Positions 33,679 to 42,411 of a stretch of DNA of 64,000 nt are shown in pieces. The position numbers and the translations under genes were made by a program. A model generated the notes under the pieces. The model ran no database searches, was not told where the DNA came from, and saw only the letters and a program-made list of their open reading frames with translations. This stretch comes from Rhodanobacter_A agri. Its GTDB lineage: Bacteria; Pseudomonadota; Gammaproteobacteria; Xanthomonadales; Rhodanobacteraceae. The stretch spans positions 124,001 through 188,000 of the forward strand of contig NZ_JADIKL010000007.1 in the NCBI RefSeq assembly GCF_044904705.1, in the 5' to 3' direction. The number at the start of each line of letters is the position of its first letter. Positions within the stretch are counted from its first letter, which is position 1.

Positions 33679-34951
33679 GCAAGTGCTCCACTGCTTCGGC
33701 GGCATTCACCTGCAGTACGCCGCCAGTGACTTTACTGCTGTCCAGCAGCAGGTCATGGGCGCTGCGCGCATCAAGTTTCGGAGCAAGTGCCAGCAGCAAG
33801 GCGATGATGCCGCTCACATGGGCGGCGGCCATGGATGAACCGGTAGTGAAGTCGTAGCCGTTGCCGGGCTGGGTGGTGAGGATGTCCACCCCGGGGGCGC
33901 TCAACACACCGGGTGGGGCTGCCGCCGTATCCGCCATCCGTACGACGATGACGCCCGGCACGCTGCCGGGAAAGCCGCCGGGCGCTCCCTCTGGAGGCAT
34001 GGCGGCTACCACGATGCGCCCCTCCTCGAGCAGATGCGTCAGCAGCATGCGCAGCAATGGATCGACCGGGCCGCCAAGGCTCAGATTGACGATGCGTACC
34101 CGGGTGTCGACGATCGCCGCCAGCGCCTTGGCCAGGGTGAAGGAATTGCAGCGCGCGCCGCCGCCTGGTGTCGGCGGATACCAGCACGCTTTGTAGATGC
34201 TCAGCGTGGCTTCGGGAGCGATGCCGACGATCCCCTGGTGGTTGTTGCCGTTGGCGGCGATGATGCCGGCCACTTCGGTGCCGTGAGGATCGGTGTCGGA
34301 GGTGCGATCGCCGTCGTCCACCAGATTGTGCACGTCGTGGATGCGCCCCCGTAGTTCGGGATGGTGCACATCCACACCGGTGTCGATGATCGCGACGTCC
34401 ACCCCGCTGCCTTGGCTGACGGTATGGGCACGGGCTGCGGCGGTGTCGACGAAGCCGTGCTGGAGATCCACGTAGGGGTCGTTGTATTGGCGCGGCGGCG
34501 CGTCCTGCTGCGCGTAGACGGCGAAATCCTGCAGCGGCTGTGCCAGCCGCACCCGCGCGTCCGCGGCGAGCATCTTGAGCAGCTCGTCCCGGGACATGCC
34601 GGGCGGAGGTTCAAACACGGCGCAGTACAGGCCGAGCGGCTTGATTGGCCAGCCGGCAATCTCACGCAGGCCATAGCGCTGTTTCAGCGTGTCCATCACG
34701 GATAAGGCACGCTGTCCGGCGCCGTAGCGCGCAGGTGGGGTGTAGCCCAGCAGGCTGGAACCCGAGCGCGTCGATGGTGGCTCCAACAAGTTGTCGACCG
34801 CTAGCACGATGTCGCGTTGTGCATCCATCGACGCCGCCGCCGTGGCCGGTACGTTCCTACTGTCGCGGTGCGCGTCGCTGGCCACCGCCCGGTGCGCGAA
34901 TGCACCCATGGCGATGATGAGTACTGCGAGGACTAGCGTACGGCCGCTCAT
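33653..34951 (-). CDS. Subtilisin-like S8 serine peptidase, exported
   Basis: A 432-residue exported protease. The signal peptide is at about 1-24 (LVLAVLIIAMGAFAHRAVA). A prodomain-like region runs to about residue 145 and contains LLKMLAADARVRLAQPLQDF. The catalytic triad is visible: Asp in VAIIDTGVDVHHPEL, His in DPHGTEVAGIIAANG, Ser in FTTGSSMAAAHVSG. The oxyanion region contains VRIVNLSLGGPV. It should act in the periplasm or outside the cell. Its start overlaps the anti-sigma stop by four bases (ATGA), so it belongs to the sigma/anti-sigma operon and may take part in that signalling. Confidence 0.88.
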   Translation of the reverse strand: MSGRTLVLAVLIIAMGAFAHRAVASDAHRDSRNVPATAAASMDAQRDIVLAVDNLLEPPSTRSGSSLLGYTPPARYGAGQRALSVMDTLKQRYGLREIAGWPIKPLGLYCAVFEPPPGMSRDELLKMLAADARVRLAQPLQDFAVYAQQDAPPRQYNDPYVDLQHGFVDTAAARAHTVSQGSGVDVAIIDTGVDVHHPELRGRIHDVHNLVDDGDRTSDTDPHGTEVAGIIAANGNNHQGIVGIAPEATLSIYKACWYPPTPGGGARCNSFTLAKALAAIVDTRVRIVNLSLGGPVDPLLRMLLTHLLEEGRIVVAAMPPEGAPGGFPGSVPGVIVVRMADTAAAPPGVLSAPGVDILTTQPGNGYDFTTGSSMAAAHVSGIIALLLALAPKLDARSAHDLLLDSSKVTGGVLQVNAAEAVEHLRGARRNTP

Positions 34952-35580
34952 GGCGGGGCGCTGATGGCTTCGGCCAGGCGGATGCCAGGGGTGGCGCGGA
35001 GCTTCGGCAGAATCTGCCCGACCGTCGATGCGGCATCTGTCGGTGCCACCGTATAGGCGCCGACGCTGTTGGGGCCGCGCACCACCTGCAGATGAAGTGC
35101 GTGCAGCAAGGCGTCCCAGTCAGCCAGTGTCATGCTCGCATCAGGCACCACGCGGATCGCGCCGGGCGGCGCAGGCGGCGGTGTCTCGCTGAACGTGCGG
35201 TACGGCGGGTTTCCGACGGACACCAGCTTGAGGCCAAGCACGCCGAGTCCGATCGCCTGGACCAGCACGGCGGCGGCCAACACCCGCACCAACCAGGTGC
35301 GCGATCGTGGCTGCCTGGGGGTTTTCTGGGGGTCGGACACATCGAGTCGGTCCAGCAGGCGCTGCAACCCGGCCTCCGCGTCCAGCGGCTGCTCCGACGG
35401 CAGCGACAGCGCGAGCCGCAGCCGGCTCTGCTGCGCAAACTCGGCGCGGCACGACGCACAGCCAGCCAGGTGATTCTCCAGCCGGGCAGCTTGTTCCTTC
35501 GAGGCACTGTCCTGCAGCACCCAGGGCATCAATGCCCAGGCGTGCGGGCAATCCATTCCGGAGTCCATGGCGGTCGTCAT
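34948..35580 (-). CDS. Anti-sigma factor with zinc-finger-like domain and prodomain-like periplasmic tail
   Basis: About 210 residues starting at MTTAMDSGMDCPHAW. The cytosolic part has the ZAS motif HLAGCASC (H-x3-C-x2-C) near residue 37 that binds an ECF sigma factor. A membrane helix lies at about 98-120 (VRVLAAAVLVQAIGLGVLGL). The periplasmic end (LQVVRGPNSVGAYTVAP to ILPKLRATPGIRLAEAI) resembles an inhibitor-I9-like propeptide fold; its last strand parallels LAADARVRLAQPL in the protease encoded next. It overlaps both neighbours by four bases. Confidence 0.85.
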   Translation of the reverse strand: MTTAMDSGMDCPHAWALMPWVLQDSASKEQAARLENHLAGCASCRAEFAQQSRLRLALSLPSEQPLDAEAGLQRLLDRLDVSDPQKTPRQPRSRTWLVRVLAAAVLVQAIGLGVLGLKLVSVGNPPYRTFSETPPPAPPGAIRVVPDASMTLADWDALLHALHLQVVRGPNSVGAYTVAPTDAASTVGQILPKLRATPGIRLAEAISAPP

Positions 35581-36161
35581 GGCGCCCCCTCTTTGCGGGC
35601 GGTCGAATGGCCGGCCAGGATGGGCAGCACGTTGCGAAGCTTGACCCGGGCATAAAACAGGCGCGCCTTCACCGTGCCCAAGGGGCACTGCATGATGGCC
35701 GCGACATCGTCCAGCGAATGCCCCACGCCGTAGACCAGTTCGATCACCACGCGCTGGTCCGCCGACAGGTGCTCAAGCCCCTTGCCCAGCCAGTCGCGCA
35801 ATTCGCGGTCTTCATCCGGATCGCTGGAGACGAGGCGTTCGTCCGTCGGCATTTCGTATTCGACAGGCTCGTCGCCGTGTTGCCGCAACGCCTTGAGTCC
35901 GCAGCGATAGGCAATGCCCATGATCCAGGTGGAAACGCGCGAGTCGCCGCGGAATTCACCCGCTTTCTGCCAGGTGATCCAGAAGCAATCATTGATGACC
36001 TCTTCGATGATATCGCTGCGTCGGGTGAGACGGGACATGAAGCGGCACAACCGGCCGTGGTAACTGCGGTACAGCGTCGCCAATGCGGCGCGGTCGCCCG
36101 TCGCCATGCGCTGGAGCAGCATGCGGTCGATGACATCAGCGTCAGTATCGGCTTCGTTCAT
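35577..36161 (-). CDS. ECF-family RNA polymerase sigma factor
   Basis: A 194-residue sigma-70 family member of the extracytoplasmic type, with region 2 (LYRSYHGRLCRFMSRLTRR, IIEEVINDCFWITWQKAGEFR, STWIMGIAYRCGLKALR) and region 4 (HLSADQRVVIELVYGVGHSLDDVAAIMQCPLGTVKARLFYAR, cited here by its ends at about residues 125-170). It directs transcription when released from the anti-sigma encoded in overlap downstream. Its targets are unknown; the operon itself and the electron-transfer genes just upstream are candidates. It starts 58 bases after the end of the porin-like gene on the same strand. Confidence 0.9.
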   Translation of the reverse strand: MNEADTDADVIDRMLLQRMATGDRAALATLYRSYHGRLCRFMSRLTRRSDIIEEVINDCFWITWQKAGEFRGDSRVSTWIMGIAYRCGLKALRQHGDEPVEYEMPTDERLVSSDPDEDRELRDWLGKGLEHLSADQRVVIELVYGVGHSLDDVAAIMQCPLGTVKARLFYARVKLRNVLPILAGHSTARKEGAP

Positions 36162-36219
36162 GGGCTATCAGTCGGTGCCCTCATGAGTATCCGTCGGACG
36201 CGAAAAGGTTGCCTCTCGA

Positions 36220-37002
36220 TCAAAAGGACCACGAAACCGTCGCAACCCACGGCGCGACGGCGGGGATACCCCGCTGCCTGCGTATACGAGGGTCGGTCAC
36301 GATACGCTCGAGCTCCGCATGCCAGTCGCCCATGGCCCATATCATGCCCACATGCCCATAGCGATAGGAATTCGGGGCTTTGTACTCGTACTCGTAGTTG
36401 TCGCTGTTGTCGTTGGCGCTTGTGTACTCGTCGGTACGGTAGGACGCGGCGTAGGCGTGGTAGGGCACGGCGGGGGTTTGGGCAATGCCCGCCCCGACGG
36501 AAAGATAGAAATGCCTTGGCAACGGCCAGTGGAAATCAAGGTCGGCGACCCCCCGCAACCGGCGATCCTCCGCGCCCAGAACACGCACGGCCGACAAACC
36601 GAAAGTCAGTACATCGCGGTACATCCAGTGAACGCCTGCCTCGGCGCGATCGAAGCTGCGCATGCGGGCCGAACCGGCGTAGCGGTAATACAGTAGATCC
36701 ATTTGCATCTGCCAGGCACTGGACAGGGACCAGAAGCGCGAGGCTTGGGCGGAAGCTTCGGCGAGATGGCCTGGCGTGCGCAGCTCGGTGCCTGCCGACA
36801 GGCCAAGCGACCAGCCGCCAGGGGAGGTCCAGGAGGCGGCTCCCTGCAGGATCGGCGTATTGGCGGTGATCGCCTGGCCGCGGTCGACGAGTTGCGAACT
36901 GAGCCCCACGGCACCGCGGAAACCCGTCGATTGGGCGTGCAATCCCCATGAAAAGCAGCTGCCAAATGCCAGCGATGCCAAACCGAATACGGATCGATTC
37001 AT
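36220..37002 (-). CDS. Outer-membrane porin-like protein (TorF-like)
   Basis: About 260 residues with a signal peptide (MNRSVFGLASLAFGSCFSWGLHA) and a run of amphipathic beta strands. The first strands (GAVGLSSQLVDRGQAITAN, ILQGAASWTSPGGWSLGL) match the style of the TorF/Gcw_chp family, where a repeated strand-turn pattern forms a small barrel, and the chain ends in an aromatic (WVATVSWSF), as outer-membrane barrels do. Its role is unknown. The start at 37002 is chosen from the signal peptide; the frame extends to 37095. It follows the cytochrome genes on the same strand and may belong to their transcript. Confidence 0.68.
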   Translation of the reverse strand: MNRSVFGLASLAFGSCFSWGLHAQSTGFRGAVGLSSQLVDRGQAITANTPILQGAASWTSPGGWSLGLSAGTELRTPGHLAEASAQASRFWSLSSAWQMQMDLLYYRYAGSARMRSFDRAEAGVHWMYRDVLTFGLSAVRVLGAEDRRLRGVADLDFHWPLPRHFYLSVGAGIAQTPAVPYHAYAASYRTDEYTSANDNSDNYEYEYKAPNSYRYGHVGMIWAMGDWHAELERIVTDPRIRRQRGIPAVAPWVATVSWSF

Positions 37003-37146
37003 GGCTTGAATGGTCCGCGCCACGCCATCCGGGCGGTTCCCGGCCTTGTGGAGCCTAGTGCGAATCGCGGGCGGCGGCTTCGCTGCAGGTGGCACCCATC
37101 GTCCCTCATGCCTGCCTCGATGGGGCGCTGGAGCAGAGGTGTCGGA

Positions 37147-37854
37147 TCATTGCGTCGCAATGTAGCTCGACAGCGCTTGTATGTCCGCATCGTCGAGTGT
37201 CTGTGCCACGCCGTGCATGATCTGCGCATTGCTGGTGTCGCCGCGTGCACCGCTCCTGAAATCATTCAGCGCCTTGGTCACGTAGATGGTGGACAGGCCG
37301 TGCAGGCGAGGGAAGGTCGCCCAGGGCGGCTGTGGCGCATCGCCGGGATACGCCAGCGGACCGTGCCCGGTCGGGCCGTGGCAAGCCTGGCAAGGGGGGA
37401 TGCCGCGGGCCGGATCGCCATCGAGAAAGAGCCGTCCGCCGCGGGAGGCCGGTTCGGCCTGGCCGGCCGGCTTGGCCGGGAGCGAAGCGTAGTAAGCAGC
37501 CAGATTGCGCATGTCCGTGTCGCCCAGCGTGGCAGCCTGGCCGCTCATGACAGGGTCGTTGCGCTGGCCGCCCTTGAAGGTTTTCAGCTGCACGTAGAGA
37601 TAGGTCGCCGACTGCCCGGCCAGGTTTGGGAAATTCGGTGCGATGGCCAGGCCTTGCGGCCCGTGACAGGCCGCGCAGACGGTCGACTTGGCCTGGCCGG
37701 CGCGGATGTCGCCGGCAATCGGCGGCTGCCGGCGGAGATCTGCCCACGCCGCCGGCTTGTGCGCCGCCGTGCCGTCGGCCGCGGCCGTCAGGAGCGTGGC
37801 GGCCCCTAGCGCGGCGGCTGCCAGCAAGTGAAGAAAACGATGCATGGAAGACAT
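37147..37854 (-). CDS. Di-haem cytochrome c (c4-like), periplasmic
   Basis: A 235-residue exported cytochrome with signal peptide (FLHLLAAAALGAATLLTAA). The first haem site is CAACH at about residue 58 (STVCAACHGPQGLAIAPN), the second CQACH at about residue 155 (GIPPCQACHGPTGHGP). Two class I cytochrome domains follow each other, each with a later methionine ligand candidate (DPVMSGQAATL, AQIMHGVAQTL). It starts 13 bases after the MtrB/PioB-like gene stop, so it is the likely periplasmic electron carrier serving the outer-membrane conduit. Confidence 0.86.
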   Translation of the reverse strand: MSSMHRFLHLLAAAALGAATLLTAAADGTAAHKPAAWADLRRQPPIAGDIRAGQAKSTVCAACHGPQGLAIAPNFPNLAGQSATYLYVQLKTFKGGQRNDPVMSGQAATLGDTDMRNLAAYYASLPAKPAGQAEPASRGGRLFLDGDPARGIPPCQACHGPTGHGPLAYPGDAPQPPWATFPRLHGLSTIYVTKALNDFRSGARGDTSNAQIMHGVAQTLDDADIQALSSYIATQ

Positions 37855-37867
37855 CGCGGCGTTCCCC

Positions 37868-40498
37868 TCAGAGCTTCACGGTCACAAAGGCGCCCACCAG
37901 CAGGACATGCCAGTGCGGTTGCGGCCCGAGCTCGGTGAAGACGCGATTGCCGACGATCAGGTTGGCGGGTGTGTCGAAGCCGGCGTAATGCCAGTCGGCG
38001 TAGTTGCCGAATTCGTATTTCCCATAGAGGGCCAGGCCCAGCTTCCGGGTCAGCGCCAGGTTCAGGCGTGCCGTGAGCGTCTGCATGCGATAGACGTTGG
38101 CCGGAAAGCTGTTGCCGACATCTGCCGCGGTCAGGATCGACCGGTACACCGTGGAGATCGCCGCCAGACTGGCATAGTTGTAGCTGTCGACGCCGCGCGA
38201 ATAGGTGTAATCGTAGTCGAGATCCAGCCTGACCCGCGGCGAGAAGCTGTGCTTGAAATGCGCACCGGCGTCGACATCGCGCTCGTTGTCCGTCGCCGTC
38301 CAGAAATTGGCATACGGGAAAAACGGGCCGCCGAATTGCGGGTCGGCCTGCCCCGGCGATGAAAAGGTCAGCGCCTCGTTGTCGTTGACGTTGCCTTGCT
38401 TGAGCCGGCTCGACTCGATGCCCGCATAGGCGCTCATCGAGGTCGCCGCGTCCGGCGCCCAGTCCCAGGACAGGTCGGCGCCGGTGGTATCGAAGGATTG
38501 CCGCCCGATATCGGCACCGTAGCGGCTGCGATTGCCGTACAACGTGGCGCTGAGGGTTGCCGTGGTCCCCAGCGGCATGGTCAGGATCGCCTTGAGCTTG
38601 TTCGCCTCGAGGTTGCTCATGTCGTACTTGTACATCTGGGCGACGGTGAACGCGGTATAGCCGATCGCAAGCTGCACGTACCCGGGCATGGATGGCGAAT
38701 ACGCGGCGAGGTACGGATCGGGGTTGTAAGGCCCTCCCGTGCGCTTCTGGTACTCATAGCTCAGGCGCAAGGTCGCGTTGCCCATGGCCTTGGTATCCCA
38801 GCTCAGCTTGATGTGCTGGTCGTTGATGTAGGTGCGTTCGCGCGGGCGCGGCGTCTGGTAGTCGAGCAGGTAGCTCGCGCCCAGCGTGTTGTCCTGGTTT
38901 ATCCGGTAACTGCCGCCCAGCTCGGTTTTGCGGTCGTTGTAGCTGAAGGGGATGCTGGCGATCTGCGCATAGTTCGATTGGTAAAGCGGGCTGCCGGGCT
39001 GGAACAGTTCGCTCCCTCCGGTGACGATCGGCTCCGCGCCGTTCTCCGGGACGTAGCCGTACTGTCCCGTCAACGGGTTGTACATGGAGTAGCGCGTCAT
39101 GTTGTCCTCGTCGCGCTGGCGCAGGTTGAGGTGCCAGCTGAGCTTCGCGGTGGGACGGAAATCCAGGCGCAGGTTGAACAGGCCGGCGTCGATGCGCGCA
39201 TCGCCATCCTGCCGCGACAGTGCGGCGGTGGTGTTCCAATCCGCACAGGCGATGCCGGTCGTGCCGAGGTACTGTCCGCTCGGGCAATACATGGGGTTGA
39301 GCGGTGCCTGCAGCGTGTCGTTCTGGCGCATGCTGCTGTAGGCCGCCGAGACAGACAACTCGCCGTGCCAGAGCTTCAGCGGATGCGACGCCTCGATCCT
39401 TACGTTGTAGTAGTTGTTGTCCGGTTCCAGTGACCAGGTGCCTCCGGTGATGACCGAGGTGAAACCCGGCGATACGGCGAATGGCACGGCATAGTTGAGG
39501 CTGCGTTTGTGGTCGCGGAAGAAGGAGCCGGTCATGGTGAAGTTGACCAGCCAGCCCGAGGCGCCGCCCTTGTTGCGCAGGCCAAGGTTGACGTCAGTCG
39601 TGGTGAAGTCGACCGGGCGCACGGTTTCGTACTGCCCGCCGAACGTGCCCGGCAGGCTCGCCGTTCCTGGGCCGCCCGGTCCCGGGGCAACGAAGAAGTA
39701 GGTCAGGTACATCGGGCCGCCCCAGTCGCGGTCGCCCGTGCGGTTTTCGCTGGTGACGCCGGCGTAGCCGATCCAGTCGCGGGTCAGCGCACCCTCCCAG
39801 CTGATGCCGGTGCTCTGGCGCGTTACCGACAGGGTGCGGCGTGGCCGGTTCGCTTCCACGGCCTGCACCTGTGCCGGCGTGCTGCCGGTGGCGAGGCCGC
39901 TGGGCAGGGTCAGATCGGTGGAACCCACGCCATTCCACAGCGGATAGGCCGTCGTGCTCAAGGTGTGCGGGATGTCCCGGTAGAACGCCTCGATGTGGTA
40001 GTCGCCGTAGCGGCCGCTGCGCAGGCGGTAGTACTGGTCCTGGCTACTGATCCGGCTGCCGCGGAAGTCGACGTACTGGCCGGTCCGGTGGTTCAGTGCG
40101 GAGAAGGCGAGCATGCCCAGGGCGGCGCCGTTCCGCCAGCCCGAATACATCCGGAAGAATTCGTCGTTGCGGTCGCCGCTGGCATGGAGGTAGCCGAATT
40201 CGGCCAGCCACGAATAGGTCCAGTCGCCGCTGCCCAGCCTGGCCTCGTCGGGTACCTGGCGGGGCCAGGGGTAGAGCACGCCGGTCGGCGTGCGCAGCTG
40301 GCCGGCATGCAGGTAGGACATGCCGGTCGGATCCGGCGTGTCGAATGCCGCCCAGCCGGTGGGATCGAAGCTGTTGCCGAACTGGGTATTGCCTACACGC
40401 TGGCTGTCGCTGGAGTCGCTCTGCGCCAGCGCCGAAGCGGGACCTGCGATGCCGAATGCCAATCCAAGCAACGCAGCCAGGGGTTTGTGCTTGAGCAT
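37868..40498 (-). CDS. MtrB/PioB-family outer-membrane beta barrel
   Basis: An 876-residue outer-membrane protein of the family that forms a sheath around a periplasmic decahaem cytochrome and so lets electrons cross the outer membrane. The signal peptide is at about 1-25 (LLGLAFGIAGPASALA). The body is a long series of alternating aromatic strands (for example FGYLHASGDRNDEFFRMYSGWRN shortened to its ends, YRLRSGRYGDYHIEAFYRD), ending with HVLLVGAFVTVKL. I see no CxxC pair near the mature N terminus, a feature known from Shewanella MtrB; the only cysteines noticed are in a mid-protein loop (MYCPSGQ, GIACADWN). It lies 28 bases downstream of the decahaem gene. Confidence 0.88.
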   Translation of the reverse strand: MLKHKPLAALLGLAFGIAGPASALAQSDSSDSQRVGNTQFGNSFDPTGWAAFDTPDPTGMSYLHAGQLRTPTGVLYPWPRQVPDEARLGSGDWTYSWLAEFGYLHASGDRNDEFFRMYSGWRNGAALGMLAFSALNHRTGQYVDFRGSRISSQDQYYRLRSGRYGDYHIEAFYRDIPHTLSTTAYPLWNGVGSTDLTLPSGLATGSTPAQVQAVEANRPRRTLSVTRQSTGISWEGALTRDWIGYAGVTSENRTGDRDWGGPMYLTYFFVAPGPGGPGTASLPGTFGGQYETVRPVDFTTTDVNLGLRNKGGASGWLVNFTMTGSFFRDHKRSLNYAVPFAVSPGFTSVITGGTWSLEPDNNYYNVRIEASHPLKLWHGELSVSAAYSSMRQNDTLQAPLNPMYCPSGQYLGTTGIACADWNTTAALSRQDGDARIDAGLFNLRLDFRPTAKLSWHLNLRQRDEDNMTRYSMYNPLTGQYGYVPENGAEPIVTGGSELFQPGSPLYQSNYAQIASIPFSYNDRKTELGGSYRINQDNTLGASYLLDYQTPRPRERTYINDQHIKLSWDTKAMGNATLRLSYEYQKRTGGPYNPDPYLAAYSPSMPGYVQLAIGYTAFTVAQMYKYDMSNLEANKLKAILTMPLGTTATLSATLYGNRSRYGADIGRQSFDTTGADLSWDWAPDAATSMSAYAGIESSRLKQGNVNDNEALTFSSPGQADPQFGGPFFPYANFWTATDNERDVDAGAHFKHSFSPRVRLDLDYDYTYSRGVDSYNYASLAAISTVYRSILTAADVGNSFPANVYRMQTLTARLNLALTRKLGLALYGKYEFGNYADWHYAGFDTPANLIVGNRVFTELGPQPHWHVLLVGAFVTVKL

Positions 40499-40526
40499 CG
40501 CTCTCCGCCCTTCGCCGGATGGCGGG

Positions 40527-41711
40527 TCACTGGTGGAACTTGGCGCCGTTGGGATCGTTGGAGCCGTGGATGTTGCTATGGCAGTTCAGACAGCCGCGTT
40601 CCATCACGCGCTCGTCCGGGACCAGCCCGCTGCGCAGGCTCTGGCGCGTCAGCAAGTCGTTGGGGTGATCGGTGTTCGTATGGCATTGCTGGCACAGCAT
40701 CGGCACCGGCAAGGCCAGCAGGTTTTCCTGGTTCGAGCCGTGCGGGGCGTGGCAGTTGAGGCAGTTCTCGGCCACCGGCGCGTGCTCGAACAGGAACGGG
40801 CCGCGCTTCTCTGCATGGCAGGTTTCGCAGGTCTCGTTGACGGTGTCGGTTTTCAGCAGCGGCTGGGTGAGGGTGCCGTGCGGGTTGTGGCAGTCGACGC
40901 AGGAGATTTGCCCTTCCGGCAGCGGCATGTGCGAGCGGCGGTTGAACTGGGCGCGGATGTCCTGGTGACAGGTCGAACACACTTGATTGACGGAATCGTT
41001 CGCCAGTACGCCCTCGGCTGACAGTCGCGTCATCGGGTTGTGGCAGTCGGTGCACGACAGGCCGCGTTCCTGGTGCACCGAGCCGATCCAGTGCTGGCGT
41101 GCGCCGCCGACGTGGCAGCTCAGGCAGGTGCGCGTCTGGGTGTCGATCGGTGTCTTGGCGTCGTGCGTAAAGGCAATGATCAGGCCGGGCGCCGAGGGAT
41201 GCTTTGCATGCTCCGAGCCTGGACCGTGGCAGGCTTCGCATGCAGCCTGCGGTCCGCTGCTGGCGCTGCCGGCGCGGAACGATGCGACGTGCAGGCTGTG
41301 CGCGGCCTGCATGTTTTCCAGTGCATGGCAGCTTGCGCAGCTTTTCGAGCCGATCGCGTCCGCGCCTGGCGCCAACGGATTGCTCGGGATCGGGGCCGCA
41401 TCGAACGGCGTGGCGGGGCCGTCGTCGGACGTGTCCAGGCGGGCGCCATGGTGCATCCCCACGCCGGCACCCATGTCGGTGGCCGGCAGCATGCGCGCGA
41501 TGTCGCTGTCGCTAAGACGGCTGGACGGCTGGTGCGCGGTGGTCTGGTCGGTGTTCGTGTCGCCACGCTGCTGCGCCTGCGCCACGGACGACCACAGCAG
41601 CACGTTGCCGAGGCCGGCGATCATGACGAGCAGCGCCGCCAGCGACAGCCTCAGGCGCATGGCCCGCCGTTCCCTTTCCAGACCCTGGATATCTCTGCGC
41701 GTCGTCGTCAT
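40527..41711 (-). CDS. Decahaem c-type cytochrome (MtrA/DmsE family)
   Basis: About 394 residues with an N-terminal signal or anchor helix (LAALLVMIAGLGNVLLW). Ten CxxCH haem sites can be counted from about residue 125 to the C terminus: CASCH, CEACH, CLSCH, CTDCH, CSTCH, CVDCH, CETCH, CLNCH, CQQCH and CLNCH. The size, haem number and linked MtrB/PioB gene identify an MtrA/PioA/DmsE-type wire that carries electrons between periplasm and cell surface. I place the start at 41711 (AGGG nine bases upstream); the frame begins at 41729. It is the first gene of the block and faces the polysaccharide operon divergently. Confidence 0.9.
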   Translation of the reverse strand: MTTTRRDIQGLERERRAMRLRLSLAALLVMIAGLGNVLLWSSVAQAQQRGDTNTDQTTAHQPSSRLSDSDIARMLPATDMGAGVGMHHGARLDTSDDGPATPFDAAPIPSNPLAPGADAIGSKSCASCHALENMQAAHSLHVASFRAGSASSGPQAACEACHGPGSEHAKHPSAPGLIIAFTHDAKTPIDTQTRTCLSCHVGGARQHWIGSVHQERGLSCTDCHNPMTRLSAEGVLANDSVNQVCSTCHQDIRAQFNRRSHMPLPEGQISCVDCHNPHGTLTQPLLKTDTVNETCETCHAEKRGPFLFEHAPVAENCLNCHAPHGSNQENLLALPVPMLCQQCHTNTDHPNDLLTRQSLRSGLVPDERVMERGCLNCHSNIHGSNDPNGAKFHQ

Positions 41712-41973
41712 CCAGCCGATCCCTTGCATGTCCCCACGAATGCTTCATGCCGAAGCGAGGCTCATGCGCGTGATGCTTCAGGGAGCCCTGTGATACGGAG
41801 TGCCGGTTGGGCGGCGAAAGGTTGCATCGGGCAACCGGCGGTCCCGGAGATCGTCGACGACCCGTAGGTTCGCCAGGCCATGCCTTTCCCGTTCGCGGCA
41901 CAACCTTTCGCCAACCAGACGACACTCAGGTGTCGTGGGCCATATCCATGAACTTCAAGGGCTGGTTCGGCAT

Positions 41974-42411
41974 ATGGAAATCGAACGCATCCGGTTACAG
42001 AAGCATGGCGACGATCGCGGCATGCTGATCGCCTTGGAACAGGATCGGGACGTGCCCTTCGAGATCCGGCGCGTGTACTACCTGTATGCCACCAACGACG
42101 GTGTGCACCGCGGGCGACACGCGCATCGCCACCTCAATCAACTGGCCGTGGCGGTGCGTGGCTCCGTCACCTTCCTGCTGGACGACGGCACCGGCTCGGT
42201 GGAGGTACGGCTCGATGACCCCGCCTATGGCCTGCACCTCGGCAGCATGGTGTGGCGTGAGCTGTACGACTTCAGCGAGGACTGCGTGCTGATGGTGCTG
42301 GCCGATCACCTGTACGACCCGGCCGACTACATCACCGATTACGACGCTTTCCTGCGCGAGGTTCGCAGCCCCGTGTACCAGGAGGGCCTGGTGGCATGCC
42401 AAAGCCTCTAG
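41974..42411 (+). CDS. fdtA: dTDP-4-keto-6-deoxyglucose 3,4-ketoisomerase (FdtA/QdtA family)
   Basis: A cupin of about 145 residues, starting MEIERIRLQKHGDDRG. The motifs HRGRHAHRHLNQLAVAVRG and the C-terminal DHLYDPADYITDYDAF are those of the WxcM-like/FdtA family, which moves the keto group from C4 to C3 of dTDP-4-keto-6-deoxyglucose. Whether the product is the galacto (FdtA) or gluco (QdtA) form cannot be told by eye. Upstream codons in the same frame do not fit the family. It opens the polysaccharide operon and overlaps the acetyltransferase gene by 16 bases. Confidence 0.86.
   Translation: MEIERIRLQKHGDDRGMLIALEQDRDVPFEIRRVYYLYATNDGVHRGRHAHRHLNQLAVAVRGSVTFLLDDGTGSVEVRLDDPAYGLHLGSMVWRELYDFSEDCVLMVLADHLYDPADYITDYDAFLREVRSPVYQEGLVACQSL

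Noticed and set aside
41730..41973. A possible JUMPstart/ops element ahead of the polysaccharide operon.
   Set aside because: No sequence resembling the conserved JUMPstart core was found in the divergent region.
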